Below are positions 1 to 5,280 of a stretch of DNA of 5,808 nucleotides, piece after piece (within the stretch, counting starts at the first letter, position 1; each line of letters begins with the position of its first letter). Position numbers and translations under genes: made by a program. Location: contig JAENXP010000182.1 of NCBI GenBank assembly GCA_016649475.1, positions 1-5,808 on the forward strand, given 5' to 3'. The notes beneath the pieces were generated by a model. That model was not told where the DNA came from. It saw only the letters and a list, made by a program, of their open reading frames with translations, and ran no database searches. This DNA is from Burkholderiales bacterium (GTDB lineage Bacteria > Pseudomonadota > Gammaproteobacteria > Burkholderiales > SG8-39).

Positions 1-855
1 GAACAGGTAGTGAACGGCCTCGTGCTTGGAGGCTACTATCTTCTGATCGCCCTGGGCCTGTCGTTGATCTTCAGCGTCGGCGGCGTGGTAAACCTTGCGC
101 ACGGCGCGTTCTACGCGATCGGCGCCTATCTCTCGCTGTCGATCGCGAATCATCTGGGCTTCGCCGCGGGCGTCGTCCTCTCGCCTCTGATCGTGGCGAT
201 GCTCGGCATCGTGTTCGAGCGCTACCTGTTGCGCCGTTTCTATACCGCAGACCCGATCCTGAGCCTGCTCGTGACCTTCGGCCTGGCGATGGTGGCCGAG
301 CAGTTGATCCGCATCATCTGGGGCGCGGCGCCCCTGCCCGCCTCCATGCCCCCGGTTTTCAAAGGGCAGCTCATGTTCGGGGATTTCATGTTTTCGCGTT
401 ACCGCCTGCTGCTGCTTGCCGTGGTCGTCGCGGTGCTCACCGGCGTGTGGCTGCTGCTGCACAAGACTTCGTTCGGCCGCGTGGTGCGCGCCGGCATACA
501 GCGGCCCGACATGGTTGCCGCGCTGGGTATCCGGCTGCAGCCGTACATGACCACCGTGGTCATGTTGGGCGTGGGCATGGCAGGACTCGCCGGCGCGCTG
601 TTCGCGCCGATCGCGCTGGTACATCCGGCGATGGGCGCGGAGATCATTATCGTCGCCTTCGTCGTGGTGGTGATCGGCGGGCTGGGCAGCTTCTGGGGCG
701 TGGTGCTCGCGGCGCTGCTGGTAGGCGTGGTGCGCGGCATTACCATCCACTTCGTCCCGGCCGCGGGCGAAGCCTCGATGTACGTGCTGATGTTCCTGGT
801 GCTGCTGTTCCGCCCGCGCGGCCTGCTCGGTGAGCGCATCGAGAAATTCGAATGA
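1..855 (+). CDS. livH: LivH-type branched-chain amino acid ABC transporter permease (5' partial)
   Basis: Inner-membrane permease of a Liv/HAAT-family ABC importer, expected to pair with a LivM permease to form the translocation path for an amino acid or related organic acid. The frame is open to base 1. A GTG at 10 is possible, but the first codons (E-Q-V-V-N-G) match the middle of the usual LivH N-terminus, so the true start is probably several codons upstream. Numbering from base 1, the LivH hallmark N-L-A-H-G is at about 31-35, a charged cytoplasmic loop with S-F-G-R and A-L-G-I is at about 157-176, and G-G-L-G-S-F-W-G is at 226-233. Several hydrophobic stretches fill the rest, and the C-terminus has the typical R-P-R-G-L-L-G. 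The 284 visible residues are close to full family length (about 290). The downstream gene starts 10 nt after the stop, so the two are almost certainly co-transcribed. The substrate cannot be read from the sequence; this family also moves amides, urea and aromatic or other carboxylates. Confidence 0.95.
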   Translation, partial: EQVVNGLVLGGYYLLIALGLSLIFSVGGVVNLAHGAFYAIGAYLSLSIANHLGFAAGVVLSPLIVAMLGIVFERYLLRRFYTADPILSLLVTFGLAMVAEQLIRIIWGAAPLPASMPPVFKGQLMFGDFMFSRYRLLLLAVVVAVLTGVWLLLHKTSFGRVVRAGIQRPDMVAALGIRLQPYMTTVVMLGVGMAGLAGALFAPIALVHPAMGAEIIIVAFVVVVIGGLGSFWGVVLAALLVGVVRGITIHFVPAAGEASMYVLMFLVLLFRPRGLLGERIEKFE

Positions 856-865
856 GCTGCGTCCA

Positions 866-3427
866 ATGACGGCCGGGCGACTGCATTCCAAATACCGGGT
901 GCTGTTGATCGGGGCGATCGCACTCGTGATCCTGCCCTTCGCAATGCACCTAGTCGGCCTGACCGTGAATACGGCCTCCGTGGTGGTCAGTCTGGGCATC
1001 GCGGGAATGGGACTGAACCTGCTCGTCGGATACACCGGCCTCACTTCCTTCGGCCACAGCGCGTGGTTCGGCATCGGCGCCTATGCCGCCGCGCTGGCGC
1101 AAAGAGATTGGTTCCACGGCCAACTCGCGTTGCCGATCCTTTTCTCGATGGCTTTCGTTGCCCTGCTGTCCACCGTCGTCGGCGTGCTCATCCTGCGCCG
1201 GCGCGGCGTGTACTTTTCGCTGCTGACCCTGGCGCTGGTCGCGCTCAGCTACGCGATCGCATTCCGCTGGACCGAAGTCACGGGCGGCGAGGACGGACTG
1301 GGCGGCCTGGAGCGCGGCAGTCTCGGGCCGATCAACCTGGACGATGCGCGCGCCTACTACGTGTTGGTCGCCTTGGTCGGGTTCGGCGTGCTCTACGCGC
1401 TGCTGCGGGTGGTCCGCTCTCCATTCGGGCACGTGCTCGTCGCCATACGCGAAAACCAGCAGAGGGCGGTTTTCCAGGGTTACAACGTCGACCGCTACCG
1501 GCTGGGGGCCTTTGTCTTGTCTGCAGTGGTCACGGGCCTGGCCGGCGCGCTTACAGGATTCCAGCACTATCTCGTTTCGGCGGAGTCCACTTCCATCGCC
1601 TTCTCCGGCGAACTGCTGGCGATGGTAGTCATCGGCGGCATGCACCACATCCTCGGTCCGGCCCTGGGCGTGCTGTTCTACATTCTGTTCCGCGAACTGT
1701 TCTCGATGTGGACTTCGAACTGGCTGCTCTGGTTCGGCATCATTTTCGTCGGGTTCGTGTTGTATTCGCCCAGCGGTCTGGTCGGAATCTGGGTTACGCT
1801 GCGTCGGCGCTGGCGCCCGCCCCCCGAGGAGGCAGCCGCCATGAGCAGGCGCAAGATCTACGAAGGCTTGCCCCTGCCCTCCTTCCTGCGTCCCAAGGCG
1901 CTGCAAGGCACGGTGCTGCAAGTCGAAGGGTTGCACAAGCACTTCGGCGGCCTGCACGCGGTCGTCGACGCGCGGCTTGCGGTCGAGGCAGGAGAGATTC
2001 ACGCCCTGATCGGCCCCAACGGCGCCGGCAAGACCACCCTGTTCAATCTGATATCCGGTCTGTATGCGCCGGATGCCGGCTCGGTGCGCTTGAACGGCAG
2101 GGAAATCCACGCGCTGGCCTCGCACCGCATCTGCCGGCAGGGTCTGGCGCGCTCATTCCAGATCACCAACCTGTTCCGCGGCCTGTCGATCTACGAGAAC
2201 CTGCGACTGTCCCTGCAGTCCTGTCATTCGGGGCGCTTCAACGCCTGGCGCGATACTGACGGCTATCCGGAAATCCATGCCGAAACAGCGGAGCTGGTTA
2301 AATTTCTCGGCCTCGAAGGCATAGAGGAGATCGAGTCCGGCGAACTCTCCTACGGCGGCCAGCGCCTGGTGGATATGGGCATCGCCCTGGCATCCAAGCC
2401 GCTGGTGCTGCTGCTCGACGAACCGCTGGCGGGCCTCGCGGCGGCCGAGCGCGAACGCGTATCCAGTCTGGTGCGCTCGGTCGCATCGAACATCCCTGTG
2501 CTGATCGTAGAGCACGACATCGACCGCGTGCTCGGTTTTTCGCAGCGGGTAACGGTGATGAACCAGGGCGAGGTACTGATGGCCGGCACGCCCGAGGAGG
2601 TGAGAGCCGACCGGCGCGTGCAGGAAGTCTACACGGGCACTGGAACGCCGCCGAGGGCGGGTCGCGCCGAGGGCGGCGCCGGCGGCCGCTTGGAGGGCGA
2701 AGCGCGGGAGCGCCCGCAGCTGCTGCGTTTCGAGGGCGTCAACGCGTTCTACGGCAAGAGCCACATCCTCGACAACGCAAGCCTGGACGTGCGCGAGGGC
2801 GAGATCGTGGCGCTGCTAGGCCGAAACGGCGCCGGCAAATCCACCTTGCTCAAGACCCTGTGCGGACTGGTGCGCGCCGCCTCCGGGCAGATCGAATACG
2901 AGGGACGCGATATTGCCAGCCTGCCTGCGCCCGACATCGCACGCCTGGGAGTGGGCTATGTGCCGCAGGGGCGCGGCCTGTTCGCCGGCATGAGCGTGGC
3001 CGACAATCTGGCGCTCGGGCGCCTGGCGCGCGCCACCGACGGCAGCAACGGCGTCGTCTGGAGCGAAGAACAGATCCTGCACTACTTCCCCCGGCTGAGG
3101 GATCGCATGCATACCGCGGCCGATTATCTCTCAGGCGGCGAACAGCAGATGGTGGCGGTGGCGCGCGCGCTCTCGGGCAACGTTCGGCTGCTGCTGCTGG
3201 ACGAACCCTTCGAGGGTCTGGCGCCGACGATCGTGCAGGAACTGTTCACGGTCTTCGATCTGCTGCGCAAGCACGTTTCCATTCTCATCGTCGAGCACAA
3301 CCTGGACCTGGTGCTGGCGCTCTCGGATCGCGTGTTCGCGCTCGAGCGCGGTGCGGTATTCCACCATGGACCCGCCGAGCCGCTGCTGACCGACCTGGAC
3401 TATCGCAAGCAGATCCTGTGGCTGTGA
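866..3427 (+). CDS. LivM-LivG-LivF triple fusion: ABC transporter permease with two ATPase domains
   Basis: One uninterrupted frame of 853 codons encodes three normally separate subunits of a Liv-type importer. Numbering from ATG 866, the LivM permease occupies about 1-318, with G-L-N-L-L-V-G-Y-T-G and F-G-H-S-A-W-F-G-I-G-A-Y near 49-73. LivG occupies about 350-591: Walker A GPNGAGKT 383-390, signature LSYGGQ 494-499, Walker B ending D518-E519, switch His550. A Gly/Arg/Glu-rich linker spans about 592-616. LivF occupies about 619-853: Walker A GRNGAGKS 652-659, signature LSGGEQ 755-760, D779-E780, the LivF-typical E-G-L-A-P after it, and His811. Both ATPase domains keep every catalytic motif and have normal lengths, so neither looks decayed. 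The start is uncertain: a GTG at 830 in the same frame would add 12 residues and overlap livH by 26 nt. ATG 866 is preferred as the first ATG and because it follows the livH stop closely. Neither start has a good Shine-Dalgarno sequence, which fits translational coupling to livH. One such chain plus LivH would supply two permeases and two ATPases. Confidence 0.93.
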   Translation: MTAGRLHSKYRVLLIGAIALVILPFAMHLVGLTVNTASVVVSLGIAGMGLNLLVGYTGLTSFGHSAWFGIGAYAAALAQRDWFHGQLALPILFSMAFVALLSTVVGVLILRRRGVYFSLLTLALVALSYAIAFRWTEVTGGEDGLGGLERGSLGPINLDDARAYYVLVALVGFGVLYALLRVVRSPFGHVLVAIRENQQRAVFQGYNVDRYRLGAFVLSAVVTGLAGALTGFQHYLVSAESTSIAFSGELLAMVVIGGMHHILGPALGVLFYILFRELFSMWTSNWLLWFGIIFVGFVLYSPSGLVGIWVTLRRRWRPPPEEAAAMSRRKIYEGLPLPSFLRPKALQGTVLQVEGLHKHFGGLHAVVDARLAVEAGEIHALIGPNGAGKTTLFNLISGLYAPDAGSVRLNGREIHALASHRICRQGLARSFQITNLFRGLSIYENLRLSLQSCHSGRFNAWRDTDGYPEIHAETAELVKFLGLEGIEEIESGELSYGGQRLVDMGIALASKPLVLLLDEPLAGLAAAERERVSSLVRSVASNIPVLIVEHDIDRVLGFSQRVTVMNQGEVLMAGTPEEVRADRRVQEVYTGTGTPPRAGRAEGGAGGRLEGEARERPQLLRFEGVNAFYGKSHILDNASLDVREGEIVALLGRNGAGKSTLLKTLCGLVRAASGQIEYEGRDIASLPAPDIARLGVGYVPQGRGLFAGMSVADNLALGRLARATDGSNGVVWSEEQILHYFPRLRDRMHTAADYLSGGEQQMVAVARALSGNVRLLLLDEPFEGLAPTIVQELFTVFDLLRKHVSILIVEHNLDLVLALSDRVFALERGAVFHHGPAEPLLTDLDYRKQILWL
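1826..1843 (+). promoter_or_regulatory. Candidate internal ribosome binding site and ATG at the LivM/LivG junction
   Basis: GAGGAGG (1826-1832) lies 8 nt before an in-frame ATG (1841-1843), exactly where the LivM domain has ended and the LivG segment begins (residue 326 of the fusion). This is a near-ideal Shine-Dalgarno and spacing, much better than anything ahead of the fusion start. Initiation here would give a 528-residue LivG-LivF protein without the permease. The purine run also encodes Glu-Glu, and a similar GAGGAGG occurs at 2594-2600 for the same reason, so chance is possible. The match and spacing are seen; use in the cell is inferred. Confidence 0.5.
2651..2676 (+). repeat. Short direct repeat inside the LivG-LivF linker
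   Basis: The 10-mer CCGAGGGCGG occurs at 2651-2660 and again at 2667-2676, within the segment encoding the low-complexity linker between LivG and LivF. No ATG or GTG start in frame is present in the linker. Only a TTG at 2690 could serve, and it has no convincing ribosome binding site. The linker may be a former intergenic stretch read through after fusion, but the repeat is short and may be accidental in GC-rich sequence. Confidence 0.5.
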
Positions 3428-3529
3428 GCTATTTGCAATCCGAGTATAGCGGTCACCTTGTTCCGCGTATTAGTTAGCGTCGTCACCGAAGGAATTGCGC
3501 GCTGCGCGCGCCAACCGCGTTTTCGGGAC

Positions 3530-3564
3530 GGATAAAGACGAAGGATAGAGCGGCGGTTTTATCC
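3530..3564. repeat. 7-bp inverted repeat upstream of the long hairpin
   Basis: GGATAAA (3530-3536) and TTTATCC (3558-3564) are exact reverse complements, separated by 21 nt. By itself this is weak, but it abuts the long perfect hairpin that starts at 3567. The whole 3530-3642 stretch could therefore fold as a series of stems. Confidence 0.3.
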
Positions 3565-3566
3565 AA

Positions 3567-3616
3567 GATCGCCGATTGCGCACGGACGGCTTTTCGTCCG
3601 TGCGCAATCGGCGATC
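3567..3616. repeat. Perfect 22-bp inverted repeat (hairpin, 6-nt loop)
   Basis: The arms at 3567-3588 and 3595-3616 are exact reverse complements over 22 bp, around the loop GCTTTT (3589-3594). A perfect stem this long does not arise by chance. It lies 140 nt after the livMGF stop, so it could act as a factor-assisted or bidirectional terminator or an RNA-stabilising element. It has no T-run immediately after either arm, so it is not a canonical intrinsic terminator. An extragenic palindromic repeat of the REP type, or a site for a DNA-binding protein, is equally possible. The structure is certain and its role is not. Confidence 0.9.
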
Positions 3617-3617
3617 C

Positions 3618-3642
3618 GCGTGGACGGTTTCTTCGTCCGCGC
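3618..3642. repeat. Second hairpin with the same core as the 22-bp inverted repeat
   Basis: Arms 3618-3626 and 3634-3642 pair over 9 bp (one G-U at the RNA level) around a 7-nt T-rich loop. The core GGACGGTTTCTTCGTCCG (3622-3639) closely matches GGACGGCTTTTCGTCCG (3584-3600) in the preceding hairpin, with differences only in the loop. The two hairpins are one nucleotide apart and seem to be copies of the same motif, the second with a shortened stem. Confidence 0.65.
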
Positions 3643-3722
3643 AAAGTCGCAGCTCTGCTGCAACGGGGACGCTACTTGATAAGTCGCCACGTATCGTATT
3701 CGCTGTAAAGAGTTGGCAAATC

Positions 3723-3739
3723 GAGGGATGCAGCCAATG
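3723..3739 (+). promoter_or_regulatory. Ribosome binding site that sets the flavoprotein start
   Basis: GAGGGA (3723-3728) lies 8 nt before ATG 3737-3739, an ideal arrangement. Two other in-frame starts are worse: TTG 3713 has no such spacing, and ATG 3728 overlaps the end of the purine run. Starting at 3737 places the FAD-binding beta strand (R-K-I-V-V-A-G) right at the N-terminus, as is usual for the family. Confidence 0.7.
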
Positions 3740-5116
3740 GCGCAACGCAAAATAGTCGTGGCCGGACACGGGGCAGCAGGCCTGTGCGCCGCGCTGTCCG
3801 CGCTGGAGAGCGCGCGCGAAAGCGGAATCGAAGCCCAGGTAACGGTGCTCGACCGCGCACCCGAAACAGCGTGCGGCGGCAACAGCCGCTGGAGTCCGTC
3901 CAACATCCGCATGCTCTCGCCTGACGCGATGGAACCCGGGTTCGTCGACCAGATCGTCGCGCAATCGGGCGGCAGGGCGGAGCGCGCCTATTTCGAGCGC
4001 CTTGCGGCCGAGGCGCCGGCGACGGCGCGATGGCTGCAGGCCATGGGCGTCGAGTTTCACACCCCGCCCTATTACCTCGCCAAGGGACCAGCCCGCATCC
4101 AGCCGGTGGGTGCCATAGGCGTGCTGTTCGAAACGCTCTGGCGCGCGGCGAAAGCCGCAGGCGTCGAGTTTCTCTATGAACGCGAGCTATGCCGGCTGAA
4201 CGTCGATGCCGGACGCGTCACCGGCGTGGAGATCGGCCCCGCAGCGGCGGTGCTGCACACGCACGCCGTGGTGCTCGCCTGCGGCGGCTTCGAAGGCAAC
4301 GCCGACATGCTGCGCCGGCATTTCGGCCCCGGTGCGGAAAGCCTGCGTCCGATCTCGCCCGGCACCGCCTACAACGACGGCGCCGGAATCCGCGCCGCTT
4401 TGGAAGCCGGCGCGCGATCATCGGGTGACTGGAACGGCATGCACATCGAACCCGTGGACGCACGCAGCCAGGCGTCGGCGCCGGTGGTGCTGGTCTATCC
4501 CTACGGTATCGTGGTCGACGGCAACGGCCGGCGCTTCTTCGACGAGGGCGCCGGCCTCATGCACGAGACCTGGGAGAAGTTCGCCCGCGACATACATTTT
4601 TCGCTGCCCGGCCGCACCGCCTATGCAATCTTCGACGCCGCGCTGCTCGACATAGCCGGGTACGAACGCGCCATCCGCTCCGAGCTGCCGCCCCTGCGCG
4701 CAGACTCGCTTCCCGAACTCGCGGCACGACTCGACATTCCGGCCGCGTCCCTGGTCGAGACGGTGGCTGCCTATAACGCCGCGTGCAGCGGCGACAGCGC
4801 GCTCTTCGACGAGACAAAAAAGGATGGGCTGGCGAGCGCAGCGGGCCTGTCGCCGCCGAAATCCAACTGGGCGCGCCCGCTTGAGCGCGCCCCTTTCCTC
4901 GCCTGGCCGCTGGCAGGTGCCATCGCGTATACCTTCGGCGGCATCGCGACCGACACCGACGCGCGGGTGCTGGGCGGCGATGGACCGATCGGCGGGCTCT
5001 ACGCGGCCGGGGAGATCACCGGGCATTTCCACGGCGCTGCACCGAATGCAGTAGCCATGCTGCGCGCGCTGGTATTCGGCCGCATCGCGGGCAGAAACGC
5101 CGTCCTGGGGGTTTGA
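3737..5116 (+). CDS. FAD-dependent oxidoreductase, tricarballylate dehydrogenase (TcuA)-like
   Basis: Flavoprotein of the fumarate reductase/succinate dehydrogenase flavoprotein superfamily (FAD_binding_2 type), 459 residues, probably cytoplasmic since no signal peptide is visible. The dinucleotide-binding fold starts at residue 5 with G10-H-G-A-A-G15, and D39 ends the second strand. G-G-N-S is at 47-50, A-C-G-G-F at 181-185, N-D-G-A-G at 213-217, R-F-F-D-E-G at 266-271, and the C-terminal FAD motif L-Y-A-A-G-E-I-T-G at 421-429. The G-G-N-S-R element, the R-F-x-D-E-G segment with its following W-E-K-F-A-R stretch, and the ending (A-M-L-R-A-L-V-F-G-R-I-A-G) most resemble TcuA-type tricarballylate dehydrogenases, which oxidise tricarballylate to cis-aconitate. 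The family also includes 3-ketosteroid dehydrogenases and urocanate reductases, so the substrate is open. The G-A-N-R-L-G-G-N-A motif of true fumarate reductases is replaced by G-A-A-P-N-A-V-A-M. No TcuB partner is adjacent. It is separated from the transporter by 309 nt and may have its own promoter. Confidence 0.88.
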   Translation: MAQRKIVVAGHGAAGLCAALSALESARESGIEAQVTVLDRAPETACGGNSRWSPSNIRMLSPDAMEPGFVDQIVAQSGGRAERAYFERLAAEAPATARWLQAMGVEFHTPPYYLAKGPARIQPVGAIGVLFETLWRAAKAAGVEFLYERELCRLNVDAGRVTGVEIGPAAAVLHTHAVVLACGGFEGNADMLRRHFGPGAESLRPISPGTAYNDGAGIRAALEAGARSSGDWNGMHIEPVDARSQASAPVVLVYPYGIVVDGNGRRFFDEGAGLMHETWEKFARDIHFSLPGRTAYAIFDAALLDIAGYERAIRSELPPLRADSLPELAARLDIPAASLVETVAAYNAACSGDSALFDETKKDGLASAAGLSPPKSNWARPLERAPFLAWPLAGAIAYTFGGIATDTDARVLGGDGPIGGLYAAGEITGHFHGAAPNAVAMLRALVFGRIAGRNAVLGV

Positions 5117-5121
5117 CCCCC
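5107..5121 (+). terminator. Small hairpin overlapping the flavoprotein stop codon
   Basis: GGGGGT (5107-5112) pairs with ACCCCC (5116-5121) around a 3-nt loop that includes part of the TGA stop. The stem is GC-rich but short and has no following T-run, so a role in termination or mRNA 3'-end protection is only possible. Confidence 0.25.
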
Positions 5122-5184
5122 GCGCATTAACATTCCAGCGATTGCGCTCGCGCGGCGAGGACGCCGCTGCGGAACCGACTGCCT

Positions 5185-5203
5185 GCGCGTGACGCTCACG
5201 CGC
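5185..5203 (+). terminator. Perfect 8-bp hairpin between the flavoprotein and regulator genes
   Basis: GCGCGTGA (5185-5192) and TCACGCGC (5196-5203) are exact reverse complements around a 3-nt loop. A smaller 6-bp stem (5152-5157 with 5162-5167) lies just upstream. The stem could end transcription of the flavoprotein gene before the regulator promoter, which starts 12 nt later. The T-rich stretch follows only at 5215-5226, too far for a textbook intrinsic terminator. Confidence 0.35.
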
Positions 5204-5214
5204 CTCCCGCCCGA

Positions 5215-5232
5215 TTTGGTAGTTTTACCAAA
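5215..5232. promoter_or_regulatory. 18-bp palindromic operator candidate
   Basis: TTTGGTAGTTTTACCAAA has perfect 7-bp arms (5215-5221 and 5226-5232) around a 4-nt centre. It covers the -35 element and part of the spacer of the promoter ahead of the TetR-family gene, so a bound dimer would block RNA polymerase. Size, symmetry and position match the usual autoregulatory operators of TetR-family repressors. I saw no second copy ahead of the flavoprotein or elsewhere in the window. Confidence 0.65.
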
Positions 5233-5244
5233 ATGCGCGATAAT
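5216..5244 (+). promoter_or_regulatory. Sigma70-type promoter of the TetR-family regulator
   Basis: The -35 TTGGTA (5216-5221, 4 of 6 consensus bases) and -10 GATAAT (5239-5244, 5 of 6) are separated by exactly 17 bp. The expected transcription start is near 5250-5252, giving a leader of about 26 nt before the GTG start. The local AT-richness stands out from the GC-rich flanks. It is overlapped by the palindrome at 5215-5232. Confidence 0.65.
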
Positions 5245-5250
5245 GCACCC

Positions 5251-5280
5251 ATGGATATCGACACCAAGGACTATCCGTGA
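5251..5280 (+). CDS. Possible nine-codon leader ORF
   Basis: ATG at 5251 opens a frame encoding MDIDTKDYP, ending at TGA 5278-5280, which overlaps the GTG start of the regulator (GTGA). No Shine-Dalgarno sequence precedes it. However, the ATG falls at the predicted transcription start, so it could be read as a leaderless message and couple to the regulator. The frame is very short and may be accidental. Confidence 0.2.
   Translation: MDIDTKDYP
5266..5279 (+). promoter_or_regulatory. Ribosome binding site that sets the regulator start
   Basis: AAGGA (5266-5270) lies 6 nt before GTG 5277-5279. The frame is closed upstream by TAA at 5241, and the only other nearby start is GTG 5283, two codons in, which would have less usual spacing of 12 nt. 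Confidence 0.65.

Larger units (their letters stand above)
3428..3736. other. Non-coding gap between livMGF and the flavoprotein gene
   Basis: This 309-nt gap contains no ATG on either strand before 3728, and I see no gene, tRNA or insertion sequence in it. It is less uniformly GC-rich than its neighbours at both ends, for example at 3428-3480 and 3674-3720. It contains an inverted repeat at 3530-3564, a perfect long hairpin at 3567-3616, a second hairpin at 3618-3642 and a small 5-bp inverted repeat at 3649-3661. The end of the liv transcript and the promoter of the flavoprotein gene would be expected here. No hairpin is followed by a T-run, and no convincing sigma70 promoter could be picked out. 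Confidence 0.8.

Noticed and set aside
830..865. GTG 830 as the start of the fusion protein, overlapping livH by 26 nt
   Set aside because: No Shine-Dalgarno sequence precedes it and the extra 12 residues do not resemble a LivM N-terminus. ATG 866 is preferred, though GTG 830 cannot be excluded.
852..869. ATGA overlap at the livH stop as a start for the next gene
   Set aside because: This ATG is in a different frame and meets TGA after five codons.
950..2125. Long reverse-strand frame of 391 codons opposite livMGF
   Set aside because: The + strand carries unmistakable LivM and LivG motifs here. The antisense translation is rich in Gln, Arg and Asp with no family features, as expected of a shadow frame.
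1063..2259. Overlapping + strand frame of 398 codons within livMGF
   Set aside because: It is Arg/Ala/Pro-rich, typical of an out-of-frame reading of high-GC coding sequence, and has no transporter or other motifs.
2590..2602. GAGGAGG followed by GTG near the end of LivG as a start for LivF
   Set aside because: The GTG overlaps the purine run with no spacing and lies before the LivG C-terminus is complete; it is explained by Glu-Glu codons.
3676..3702. Promoter for the flavoprotein: TTGATA (3676-3681) with TATTCG (3697-3702)
   Set aside because: The spacer is only 15 bp and the -10 matches just three consensus bases.
3428..3736. CRISPR array or mobile element in the intergenic gap
   Set aside because: The repeats are inverted hairpins, not regularly spaced direct repeats. 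No transposase, terminal repeats or target duplication are visible.
3470..4060. Long reverse-strand frame across the gap and the start of the flavoprotein
   Set aside because: It is a shadow of the flavoprotein gene in GC-rich DNA, has an Arg/Ala-rich composition without recognisable motifs, and runs through the hairpins.
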